DNA of 9,804 nucleotides from an uncultured Arcanobacterium sp. (GTDB lineage Bacteria; Actinomycetota; Actinomycetes; Actinomycetales; Actinomycetaceae): positions 1 to 9,804 of the forward strand of contig NZ_CAMXYE010000053.1 in NCBI RefSeq assembly GCF_947253055.1. The letters run 5' to 3'. The notes below the pieces were generated by a model, which saw only the letters and a program-made list of their open reading frames with translations, made no database searches and was not told the DNA's origin. Every line of letters begins with the position of its first letter. Within the stretch, counting starts at the first letter, position 1. Shown here one piece after another: positions 1 to 7,406 of this stretch. Both the position numbers and the translations under genes were made by a program.

Positions 1-222
1 AATGAAGCTCTCTTCATGCGTCCCGGTATGCTCCTCGTATCCGGTACCGCTACTTCGGATGAGGTGCTGGTAGACGGAGCCGGCGAAGGATTGGGGCGTT
101 TCCTCCAATACTTGGGCAAGTGGATTCGCAAGTTACAAGATGGCTACGTGCGTACTTACGCCAGCTATATAGTGCTCGGTCTATTCATCTCTCTTATCGC
201 TGCTTTGGCAGCATCGATGTGA
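1..222 (+). CDS. nuoL: NADH-quinone oxidoreductase subunit L, C-terminal fragment (5' end outside window)
   Basis: The frame is open from base 1 to a TGA at 220-222, giving the last 73 residues of a protein that begins before the window. The tail has a soluble stretch, then a segment reading VRTYASYIVLG that runs into a final hydrophobic helix (about LGLFISLIAALAA). This ending is typical of NuoL, the largest antiporter-like membrane subunit of complex I, which pumps protons and carries the long lateral helix. Its position immediately before nuoM, 20 bases away, supports the call, since nuoL-nuoM-nuoN is the standard order. The internal ATG at 16 is not the real start; coding continues upstream of it. 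The catalytic Glu/Lys residues are not in view, so the assignment rests on the tail and on context. Confidence 0.88.
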   Translation, partial: NEALFMRPGMLLVSGTATSDEVLVDGAGEGLGRFLQYLGKWIRKLQDGYVRTYASYIVLGLFISLIAALAASM

Positions 223-242
223 GTTAGGAAGGAAATAAGCTA

Positions 243-1772
243 ATGCAAACAGCAATAGAAGCAACCTTTCCCTGGTTGTCAGTTCTTGTCCTGCTCGCTG
301 CCGGCGGATCGCTAGGTTTGGCTTTAATAAAACCAGCCGGTCGGTTCGCAAAGCAGATTACGCTGGGTATCTCTTTGCTAATTTTGGCACTTTATGTCGT
401 CGCTTTACTGACTGATTTTGCTCCCCAGGAAGCGGGAGTGGTGCAGCTAAGCGAAACTTATACCTGGATTTCTCAGTTAGGAGTTTCTCTAGCTTGGGGT
501 GTCAACGGGCTCAGCGCAGTTATGATTGGTTTGGCCGTATTCCTAGTGCCGCTGGTAATTATCGCCGCTTGGAATGATTTCACTCCGGAAAAAGCGGCAG
601 GCTATTTTGCGTGGATTCTTTTCCTCGAAGCCGTAATGATTGCCCTTTTCGCTGCCCGCGATGTATTCCTTTTCTATATTCTCTTCGAATTAATGATTCT
701 CCCCATGTACTTCTTAATTGGAAGATACGGCGGGCAAGGGCGCAAGCGGGCTGCTATGAAGTTCCTGCTCTACTCCTTGCTAGGTGGATTTATTATGTTG
801 GTGGGGGTAATCGCTGTTTACTTCTACGGCCCGGGTGGCCCGCGCGGCTATATGCTCGATACGCTCCAGGCCGGCTTGGCTATACCTCCTGCTGCAGAGA
901 TGTGGATTTTCTTCGCTTTCTTCTTTGCTTTCGCTATCAAGGCTCCGATGTGGCCGGTGCACACCTGGCTGCCTGATACGGCTGCCTCTGCGCCAACTGG
1001 TACCTCTATCCTCTTGGTAGGAGTACTGGATAAGCTCGGTACCTACGGAATGATTGCAATTTGTTTGCAGCTTTTCCCCATAGCGAGCCGGAAGGCAGCT
1101 CTTATTATCATCGCTTTCGCCATCGTCTCCATTATTTGGGGTGCTTTAATGGCCATTAGCTCTGATAATTTGCTGCGCTTGGTTTCCTATACATCGGTCT
1201 CCCACTTCGGCTTTATGGTGATGGGAATATTCTCCGGATCAGCTATGGCGCTCTCCGGTGCAATGCTCTATATGGTGGCACACGGAGTGGGTACGGCTGC
1301 TCTCTTCTTTACCGTAGACTTCCTCGCGAAGCGGGGAGGGAGCCCGGCGATTTCTGCTTACGGTGGTTGGCAGCGCGTCACGCCACTTCTCGCAGGTACT
1401 TTCTTAATTGCCGGTTTAGCTACTATGGCTTTGCCGGGGCTTTCGGGCTTCATACCGGAGTACCTAGTACTGATGGGTACTTTCCATATTTTGCCGGTAG
1501 CTGCGATTTTGGCAGTCATCGGAGTAGTGCTAGCGGCGCTATATATTCTGCTTCCCTATCAACGCATTTTCACCGGGCCGCGCCCCGAGTTGGAAAAAGA
1601 GGATTTACGGGGAAGAGAAAAGACAGTATTAGGAATACTAATCGCTGCTATGCTCGGCCTTGGTTTCTACCCGGCACCTATTTTAGATTTAGTAAATCCA
1701 ATCACCGCGCAGCAGCAGGTGGTAACGATAGCTAGTACCAGCACTGCTGCGTTGGAAGGGAGCAACAAGTGA
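243..1772 (+). CDS. nuoM: NADH-quinone oxidoreductase subunit M (proton-pumping membrane subunit)
   Basis: The product has 509 residues, the usual NuoM length, and is hydrophobic throughout with about 14 predicted helices. It is an antiporter-like subunit of complex I in the cytoplasmic membrane and translocates protons during NADH:quinone oxidoreduction. Family residues visible are Glu149 in the FELMILPMYFLIG helix, Lys233 in FAIKAPMWPVHTWLPD, Lys264 in GVLDKLGTYGM, His321 in SYTSVSHFGFM, and Glu406 in GLSGFIPEYLVLMG on the second broken helix. They correspond to the Glu/Lys relay known in E. coli NuoM. The ATG at 243 is preceded by GGAAGGA about 9 bases upstream, a good ribosome site. It follows nuoL by 20 bases, and its TGA overlaps the GTG of nuoN by 4 bases, implying coupled translation. 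Nothing is missing or broken. Confidence 0.97.
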   Translation: MQTAIEATFPWLSVLVLLAAGGSLGLALIKPAGRFAKQITLGISLLILALYVVALLTDFAPQEAGVVQLSETYTWISQLGVSLAWGVNGLSAVMIGLAVFLVPLVIIAAWNDFTPEKAAGYFAWILFLEAVMIALFAARDVFLFYILFELMILPMYFLIGRYGGQGRKRAAMKFLLYSLLGGFIMLVGVIAVYFYGPGGPRGYMLDTLQAGLAIPPAAEMWIFFAFFFAFAIKAPMWPVHTWLPDTAASAPTGTSILLVGVLDKLGTYGMIAICLQLFPIASRKAALIIIAFAIVSIIWGALMAISSDNLLRLVSYTSVSHFGFMVMGIFSGSAMALSGAMLYMVAHGVGTAALFFTVDFLAKRGGSPAISAYGGWQRVTPLLAGTFLIAGLATMALPGLSGFIPEYLVLMGTFHILPVAAILAVIGVVLAALYILLPYQRIFTGPRPELEKEDLRGREKTVLGILIAAMLGLGFYPAPILDLVNPITAQQQVVTIASTSTAALEGSNK

Positions 1773-3385
1773 GTACGACGAATACTATGATTCAATGGGC
1801 AGCTCTCGCTCCGCTGCTAATTGTGCTAGGGGCAGCAGTAGTAGCTACCCTATTGGAAGCATTTTTGCCGCGGAAGTTGCGCCCAATTGTGCAGCGCTCC
1901 TTCTTCCTGCTCGCCCTAATTGCGGCATTAGCCACTATTATCTGGCGCGGGATGGTGGCTAACCAACAAGAAGTTTGGGCTACTACGCCACTTTCTATCA
2001 CTCAAGGTGGGGGTGGATTTACCGGAATAGCTTTCGTAGAAGATAGTTTCTCGCTTATTGCGCAGGCCATTATCGTATTAATTACTTTATTGGCTGGGCT
2101 AATAATGCTGGATCGCAGCGAATTAAAAGAAAGTGCTTTTGCTGCAGATTCAGCCACTACGCCAGGTTCACCTGCGGAAGCAGAGGCGAGTAAATACGGT
2201 CTCCGGCAGACGGAAGTGCTACCGCTGGTACTTTTTGCCGCCGGAGGCATGATGGCTTTCGTTTCTGCTTTCGATTTACTCTCGCTTTTCATTGCCTTGG
2301 AAGTAATGTCGCTGCCCCTGTATGTACTTTCCGCTACCGCGCGCCGGCGGCGGTTACTTTCGCAGGAAGCTGCCGCGAAGTACTTCCTGCTCGGAGCTTT
2401 TTCTTCGGCTATCTTCCTCATGGGAGCTGCCTTAGTATACGGCGGTACTGGCAGTCTGATTTTCAGCGAAATTCTCAGCGTCGCCCTTCAAACTACCGAC
2501 ATTAAGACGTGGCTGCTGCTAGCCGGTACGGTAATGATTCTGGTTGGTCTGCTCTTCAAAGCGGGGGCAGCTCCATTCCACAGCTGGAAGCCAGATGTGT
2601 ACCAAGGAGCTCCTACTCCTATTACCGGATTCATGGCCGGAGGAGTATTAGTGGCCGCTTTTGTGGCTTTGTTGCGGGTGATGCTCTATATCGCGGGCAC
2701 TTTGGTCGCGCAGCTCACCGTCTTCTTGTGGATTATTATTATCGCTACAATTCTCATTGGTACGATATTGGGCTTAGTGCAGGGAGATATTAAGCGACTA
2801 TTGGCGTATTCTTCTATTGCCCATACTGGCTTTATTCTCGTAGCCATCAGCGTGTTGGACTTAAAGGAAATTACTCCGCAGCAGTACGCACAGACTAGTT
2901 CGGCAATTCTTTTCTACCTCTTGGCTTATGGTCTTGCTACGGTGGGTGCTTTCGGCATCGTCACCTTGGTGCGGCAGAAAGATGCGGCTGGAAATATCGG
3001 CGGTGAAGCTACTGCTTTAGCGAGCTGGGCCGGTCTTGGTAAACGCAGTCCGCTCCTCGCGGCTGCGATGACCATTTTCTTGCTCTCCTTTGCTGGTATT
3101 CCGCTCACAGCTGGTTTTATTGGAAAGTTTGAAGTCTTCAAAGCTGGTGTAGCAGGAGGCGCCACCGTTTTGGTGGTAGTAGCTGTTTTAGCTTCTGTAG
3201 CTACGGCTTTCTTCTATTTCCGGATTTTACAGTTGATGTTCTTCACGGAGCCAGCAGAAAATGTGCAAATAGTGAAATCGGCTGGGTTCTCTATTGCGGC
3301 TATCGTCGCAGCTGCTATCCTAGTTCTGGGATTGGGGATTTTCCCTGATCTATTACTGGGCATAGTACAAGGAACATTTGCGTGA
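1769..3385 (+). CDS. nuoN: NADH-quinone oxidoreductase subunit N (proton-pumping membrane subunit)
   Basis: This 538-residue polytopic membrane protein is the third antiporter-like subunit of complex I. Visible family residues are Glu178 in FIALEVMSLPLYVLSA, Lys264 in VGLLFKAGAAPFHSWKPD followed by VYQGAPTPITGFMAG, the QGDIKRLLAYSSIAHTGF segment (338-355), and Lys453 in FAGIPLTAGFIGKFEVF, where NuoN has Lys instead of the Glu seen in NuoM. It is longer than E. coli NuoN (485 aa). Part of the excess is a polar Ala/Ser/Thr/Glu-rich insert at about residues 117-147, between an early helix and the TEVLPLVLFAAGGMM helix; such loops are common in high-GC Gram-positive NuoN. The GTG start lies in a GTGA overlap with nuoM, and the TGA lies in a GTGA overlap with the next gene. 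Both point to one transcript with translational coupling. Confidence 0.96.
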   Translation: MSTTNTMIQWAALAPLLIVLGAAVVATLLEAFLPRKLRPIVQRSFFLLALIAALATIIWRGMVANQQEVWATTPLSITQGGGGFTGIAFVEDSFSLIAQAIIVLITLLAGLIMLDRSELKESAFAADSATTPGSPAEAEASKYGLRQTEVLPLVLFAAGGMMAFVSAFDLLSLFIALEVMSLPLYVLSATARRRRLLSQEAAAKYFLLGAFSSAIFLMGAALVYGGTGSLIFSEILSVALQTTDIKTWLLLAGTVMILVGLLFKAGAAPFHSWKPDVYQGAPTPITGFMAGGVLVAAFVALLRVMLYIAGTLVAQLTVFLWIIIIATILIGTILGLVQGDIKRLLAYSSIAHTGFILVAISVLDLKEITPQQYAQTSSAILFYLLAYGLATVGAFGIVTLVRQKDAAGNIGGEATALASWAGLGKRSPLLAAAMTIFLLSFAGIPLTAGFIGKFEVFKAGVAGGATVLVVVAVLASVATAFFYFRILQLMFFTEPAENVQIVKSAGFSIAAIVAAAILVLGLGIFPDLLLGIVQGTFA

Positions 3386-4395
3386 ATGTAATTGTTGATA
3401 CTTTGGCTACCCATGGAGCCTTAGGGGAGAAGATCTCTTCTCGTCTCGGTGAAGTGGAAGCCAAGCTAGAGAAGATAGCTAGCGAAAATACTCCACTCTT
3501 GAACGAGGCCACTTCCCATTTAGTACGCGCGGGAGGAAAACGGCTGCGTCCTCTACTCTGTCTTCTGACTGCGGAGCTGGGCGCCGAGCCGGACCATGGC
3601 GATGTTTTAGATGTAGCAGTGGCAGTGGAGCTCACCCATCTCGCTTCGCTTTATCATGACGATGTGATGGATGATGCCGCGCTTCGGCGGGGAGTGCCTA
3701 CAGCTCAGAAGCTATACGGTAATTCAGCCGCTATTATGGCGGGAGATTTGCTTTTCGCGCAGGCTTCGCTAGTTATTTCTGGCTTAGGGGAAGCAGCCGT
3801 AAAGCGTTATGCCCGTACTTTCCAGCGGCTTTGCCATGGGCAGCTCCAAGAAGCGATGGGGCCAGAAGCGGGCAAAGATCCGCGTACCCATTATTTGGAA
3901 GTACTCTCGGATAAAACTGGTTCCCTCATTGCGGCGGCAGCGCGCGATGGAGTATTAGCGGCGCGGGGCAGCCAAGAGATAGCGGCCGCCGTCGCCCAGT
4001 ATGCAGAATATCTGGGTATTGCTTTTCAACTGGCAGATGACGTCTTAGATTTGCAGGCCGATTCGGATATCGCCGGAAAAATTCCCGGTACTGATTTACT
4101 AGAAAATGTCGCTACTATGCCGACCCTTCTCCTGGCGGAACAACAGCGAGCAGGTATCTTAGACGCTGCGGGAGAAGAAATAATGCGGATGCTAGCTGCT
4201 TCGGTTGAAGAGCGGCGGGGGCAGTTGCCGCGCTTACTAGATTTACTTTCCCAGCATGCAGTGGTGGAGCAGACGCGCGCTATTGCGGCGGAATATTGCC
4301 GCAAAGGTCTGGCAGAGCTAGAAATTTTGCCGGCAGGAGAAGTAAAAGCGGCACTGGTAGATTTCGCTCATATGATGGTAGATCGCCAGCAATAA
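3382..4395 (+). CDS. Long-chain trans-polyprenyl diphosphate synthase (probably menaquinone side chain)
   Basis: The 337-residue product is a trans-isoprenyl diphosphate synthase that condenses isopentenyl diphosphate onto an allylic primer. Visible motifs are GGKRLRP (51-57, substrate phosphate binding), the first Asp-rich motif DDVMD (93-97) followed by RR at 102-103, SDKTGSL (176-182), the second Asp-rich motif FQLADDVLD (215-223), and GKIPGTDL (232-239). Residue -5 from the first Asp is Ala88 rather than an aromatic; in this family a small residue there leaves the chain-elongation pocket open, which favours long products such as hepta- to nonaprenyl. The GTG start overlaps the nuoN stop in GTGA, so expression is coupled to complex I. 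Actinobacteria use menaquinone, so a quinone-tail role is likely, but exact chain length cannot be read from the sequence. A role in undecaprenyl or carotenoid supply is less likely. Confidence 0.9.
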   Translation: MNVIVDTLATHGALGEKISSRLGEVEAKLEKIASENTPLLNEATSHLVRAGGKRLRPLLCLLTAELGAEPDHGDVLDVAVAVELTHLASLYHDDVMDDAALRRGVPTAQKLYGNSAAIMAGDLLFAQASLVISGLGEAAVKRYARTFQRLCHGQLQEAMGPEAGKDPRTHYLEVLSDKTGSLIAAAARDGVLAARGSQEIAAAVAQYAEYLGIAFQLADDVLDLQADSDIAGKIPGTDLLENVATMPTLLLAEQQRAGILDAAGEEIMRMLAASVEERRGQLPRLLDLLSQHAVVEQTRAIAAEYCRKGLAELEILPAGEVKAALVDFAHMMVDRQQ

Positions 4396-4433
4396 TTGAT
4401 AATTGGGCAGGGAAAGCATAGAAAGCATAGAAT
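4396..4433 (+). promoter_or_regulatory. Candidate secA promoter with two overlapping -10 options
   Basis: TTGATA (4396-4401) directly follows the stop of the polyprenyl synthase gene. It stands exactly 17 bases before TAGAAA (4419-4424), and a second, better -10-like hexamer TAGAAT lies at 4428-4433. A weaker -35, TTGGGC (4403-4408), is 19 bases from that second hexamer. No clear terminator separates the upstream gene from secA, so read-through from the nuo operon is also possible. This rests on consensus matching only. Confidence 0.4.
4412..4429 (+). repeat. Perfect tandem duplication of 9 bp (GAAAGCATA x2) inside the secA leader
   Basis: GAAAGCATA occurs twice back to back at 4412-4420 and 4421-4429. 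Each copy runs into a TAGAA sequence, so the duplication produces two similar -10-like hexamers 9 bases apart. It may simply be slippage in non-coding DNA, or it may set promoter spacing or strength. Confidence 0.85.
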
Positions 4434-4473
4434 AGGCTCAGTTACCGCTTAAAAAATAAAACCAGGAGTAGAT

Positions 4474-7272
4474 GTGCGTAAGCTGATAGATAGAGTCCTG
4501 CGTTCCGGTGAGGGTCGCACACTGAAAAAACTACAAAAAATTGTGGAGCAGGTGAATCTGCTTGAAAGCGATTTTCACGAGTTAAGTGATAGCGAATTGC
4601 AGGAAATGACTAATGAATTCCGCCAGCGCTATGCCGATGGGGAATCTCTAGACGATTTACTTCCCGAGGCTTTCGCTACCGTGCGGGAAGCAGCTATACG
4701 TACGATCGGCCAGCGGCATTTTGACGTGCAGATAATGGGTGGAGCTGCTCTGCACTTGGGAAATATCGCCGAGATGAAAACTGGTGAAGGAAAAACTCTC
4801 GTCGCCACCTTGGCTGCCTATTTGAATGCTATTCCGGGGCGGGGAGTGCACGTGGTGACGGTCAATGATTATTTGGCTTCTTATCAGTCGGAGTTGATGG
4901 GGAGGATCTATCGTTTTCTGGGTATGCGCACCGGCTGTATAGTTGCCGGTTTAACTCCGGAACAGCGCCGCGAAGAGTATGCGGCCGATATTACTTATGG
5001 CACCAATAATGAATTCGGCTTCGATTTTTTGCGCGATAATATGGCGCGGGAAACTTCCGGATTAGTGCAGCGTGACCACTATTTTGCCATCGTCGACGAA
5101 GTGGATTCTATTCTTATTGACGAAGCGCGGACTCCGTTAATTATTTCTGGCCCGGCTGAAGGCGATGCTAATAAATGGTACAAGGCCTTTGCCCAAGCGG
5201 TAATTTCTATGCATAAGAATATCGACTATGAAGTGGATGAAAAGAAACGCACCGTCGGTATTCTGGAGCCGGGGATAGATAAGGTAGAAGATTTGCTCGG
5301 AATCAGCAATCTTTACGAGAGTGTAAATACTCCGCTTATCGGCTATCTGAATAATGCGATTAAAGCGAAAGAGCTTTTTTTCCGCGACCGCGATTACATT
5401 GTGCAGGGCGGAGAAGTACTCATTGTAGATGAGCACACTGGGCGAGTACTGCCAGGGCGGCGTTACAACGAAGGTATGCACCAAGCGATTGAAGCAAAAG
5501 AAGGCGTAGAGATAAAAGCTGAAAATCAGACTCTAGCCACAATCACTTTGCAGAATTATTTCCGTATGTACGATAAGCTCTCCGGAATGACCGGTACCGC
5601 GGAAACGGAAGCAGAAGAATTTGCTTCTACCTATCATATCGGCGTAGTGGTGATACCGACTAATAAGCCAATGATTAGGCAAGATCATACTGATTTGGTC
5701 TACCCCACGGAGCGAGGAAAATTCCAAGCAATTGTAGAAGATATCCGCCAACGCTACGAGAAGGGGCAACCGGTACTGGTAGGTACGGCCTCGGTGGAGA
5801 ATTCGGAAAAGCTTTCTGCGCTCTTGAAAAAGGCCCATATTAAGCACGAAGTATTGAACGCTAAACAGCATAAACGCGAAGCAGCGGTAGTGGCAATGGC
5901 GGGGCGCAAATATGCGATCACGGTAGCTACTAATATGGCTGGGCGTGGTACTGATATTATGCTTGGCGGAAATGCTGAGCATATTGCAGTAGGCATGATG
6001 GAAAAACGGGGTATTAATGCGCAAGAGAATCCGGAAGAATACGAGGCAGCCTGGCCGGAGGTTTTGAAAGAGGCGCAAGAAGTGGTGGCAGCTGAGCATG
6101 ATGAGGTTGTGCAGTTAGGAGGACTCTACGTACTAGGTTCGGAGCGGCACGAATCGCGGCGTATTGATAACCAGCTGCGCGGGCGTTCGGGCCGGCAGGG
6201 AGATCCAGGAGAGTCGCGTTTCTATATTTCTTTAGAAGATGATCTCATGCGCCTCTTCGCCAATTCCCGGGTAATTTCTCCTTTGCGCAATGGCCCAGAA
6301 GATCAGGCTTTAGAGTTGAAGATTTTAGCTAAGACTATTCGCCGAGCGCAGACTGCTATCGAGGCACGCAATGCGGAAATTCGTAAGAACGTCTTGAAGT
6401 ATGACGACGTTATGAACGAGCAGCGTACCGTGGTCTACGAAGAACGGCATCGCATTCTCAATGGAGAAAATCTAGAAGAGCAGATTCAATCTTTTATTGA
6501 TTTCGTAGTAGAAGATGTAGTGACGGCGGAAACCGCTGGAAATTCGGAAGATTGGGATTTGCACGCACTCTGGGTGGAAATACAGTCTTACTTTAAGCCA
6601 TCCTTTACAGCGGAAGAGCTTTTAGCTGAATACGGCGGCCAGCATAATTTGGAGCGGGAGAATCTTCTCCAAGAATTAGATACCGATGCCCATAATATTT
6701 ATGCCGAGCGTGCCGAAGAGCTCGGTGACGAAACTATGCGGCAAGTGGAGCGGCAAGTATTGCTGAATGTGCTGGATCGGAAGTGGCGTGAGCACCTTTA
6801 CGAAATGGACTATTTGAAAGAGGGAATTGGCTTGCGCGCTATGGCACAGCGCAATCCCTTGGTGGAATATAAGCAAGAAGGCTACCAAATGTTCCAGTCG
6901 ATGAACGATGCTATTCGATCGGAGACGGTACGTTTTCTCTTCAATTTTGAGCTTCCTTCCGAGCAGGAATCGCGTTTGCAAGCGGAAGCTGCCGCTGCGG
7001 AGCAGCAAGCAGAATTGCAAGAGGTAGGAGCATCAGTATTGATGCAGCCGAGTAAACGCGCAGAGAAAATGGCAGCGCAGATGATTGGGGCGCAGAATAC
7101 ACCGGAGCAAAAGATGAACTATACTTCGGCTAATTCTGGTGCCAGTGCGCCGCAACCGCAGCATAATTCGGCGCGTACTAATGCCACCGATACAGATGCA
7201 GCTGCCTACTCGGGGATGAATCGAGAGCAGCGGCGGGCGGCGAAAAAGGCGCAACGCCGGCGCGGGCGCTAA
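4474..7272 (+). CDS. secA: Preprotein translocase ATPase SecA
   Basis: This 932-residue protein is the cytosolic/peripheral motor ATPase that drives unfolded preproteins through SecYEG. NBD1 carries Walker A MKTGEGKT (101-108), the VNDYLA segment (130-135) and DEVDSILIDEART (208-220, Walker B region). The cross-linking domain follows, then NBD2 with GMTGTAETEA (371-380), TNMAGRGTDI (486-495) and QLRGRSGRQGDPG (567-579). The helical scaffold/IRA1 region is at about 771-804 (WREHLYEMDYLKEG..., NPLVEYKQEGY). The C-terminal linker is low-complexity (Gln, Ala, Thr, Asn), and the end is basic (MNREQRRAAKKAQRRRGR, 915-932). The only cysteine is Cys155, so the C-terminal zinc motif of E. coli SecA is absent, as in most actinobacterial SecA1. 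The GTG start is chosen because AGGAG (4464-4468) sits 5 bases upstream and the N-terminus matches family starts. This is the housekeeping SecA1 type by length; the accessory SecA2 is usually shorter. Confidence 0.98.
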   Translation: MRKLIDRVLRSGEGRTLKKLQKIVEQVNLLESDFHELSDSELQEMTNEFRQRYADGESLDDLLPEAFATVREAAIRTIGQRHFDVQIMGGAALHLGNIAEMKTGEGKTLVATLAAYLNAIPGRGVHVVTVNDYLASYQSELMGRIYRFLGMRTGCIVAGLTPEQRREEYAADITYGTNNEFGFDFLRDNMARETSGLVQRDHYFAIVDEVDSILIDEARTPLIISGPAEGDANKWYKAFAQAVISMHKNIDYEVDEKKRTVGILEPGIDKVEDLLGISNLYESVNTPLIGYLNNAIKAKELFFRDRDYIVQGGEVLIVDEHTGRVLPGRRYNEGMHQAIEAKEGVEIKAENQTLATITLQNYFRMYDKLSGMTGTAETEAEEFASTYHIGVVVIPTNKPMIRQDHTDLVYPTERGKFQAIVEDIRQRYEKGQPVLVGTASVENSEKLSALLKKAHIKHEVLNAKQHKREAAVVAMAGRKYAITVATNMAGRGTDIMLGGNAEHIAVGMMEKRGINAQENPEEYEAAWPEVLKEAQEVVAAEHDEVVQLGGLYVLGSERHESRRIDNQLRGRSGRQGDPGESRFYISLEDDLMRLFANSRVISPLRNGPEDQALELKILAKTIRRAQTAIEARNAEIRKNVLKYDDVMNEQRTVVYEERHRILNGENLEEQIQSFIDFVVEDVVTAETAGNSEDWDLHALWVEIQSYFKPSFTAEELLAEYGGQHNLERENLLQELDTDAHNIYAERAEELGDETMRQVERQVLLNVLDRKWREHLYEMDYLKEGIGLRAMAQRNPLVEYKQEGYQMFQSMNDAIRSETVRFLFNFELPSEQESRLQAEAAAAEQQAELQEVGASVLMQPSKRAEKMAAQMIGAQNTPEQKMNYTSANSGASAPQPQHNSARTNATDTDAAAYSGMNREQRRAAKKAQRRRGR

Positions 7273-7318
7273 CTATAACTGTTTTTACCTGCCTGCGTTT
7301 ACAGCTGGTATGGGGTGA

Positions 7319-7336
7319 TGCCCTTAGAGTAGGGCA
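7319..7336. terminator. Weak candidate terminator hairpin downstream of secA
   Basis: TGCCCT (7319-7324) and AGGGCA (7331-7336) form a 6-bp stem with a 6-base loop, followed only by GTTTCG on the + strand rather than a real T-run. It lies between the convergent secA and Rv3235-like genes, 46 bases past the secA stop, so it could limit read-through in both directions. The short stem and poor T tract keep confidence low. Confidence 0.35.
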
Positions 7337-7369
7337 GTTTCGTGCTGCAACGATATAGTGGCAGGCTGA

Positions 7370-7406
7370 TACAGGGCTAGTACAGGGCAGAAATTAAATA
7401 ATTTCT
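7370..7406. repeat. Short direct repeat plus AT-rich inverted repeat at the 3' end of the Rv3235-like gene
   Basis: TACAGGGC occurs at 7370-7377 and 7381-7388, an 11-bp period. Immediately after it, AGAAATT (7389-7395) and AATTTCT (7400-7406) form a perfect 7-bp inverted repeat with a 4-base loop. The inverted repeat contains the TAA stop (7394-7396, - strand) of the neighbouring gene. No T-run follows in either direction, so a terminator role is only possible. Confidence 0.5.

Noticed and set aside
2002..2421. 139-codon - strand frame inside nuoN
   Set aside because: It is antisense to conserved NuoN helices, is Ser/Ala/Arg-rich in composition and has no recognisable domain.
4434..4473. Riboswitch or SecM-like arrest leader upstream of secA
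   Set aside because: Only about 40 bases remain between the candidate promoter and the start, with no stable fold or leader ORF visible.
5533..6099. 188-codon open frame on the - strand inside secA
   Set aside because: It lies entirely antisense to conserved NBD2 coding sequence of SecA and its translation (Cys/His/Phe-rich) resembles no protein family; it is a shadow frame.
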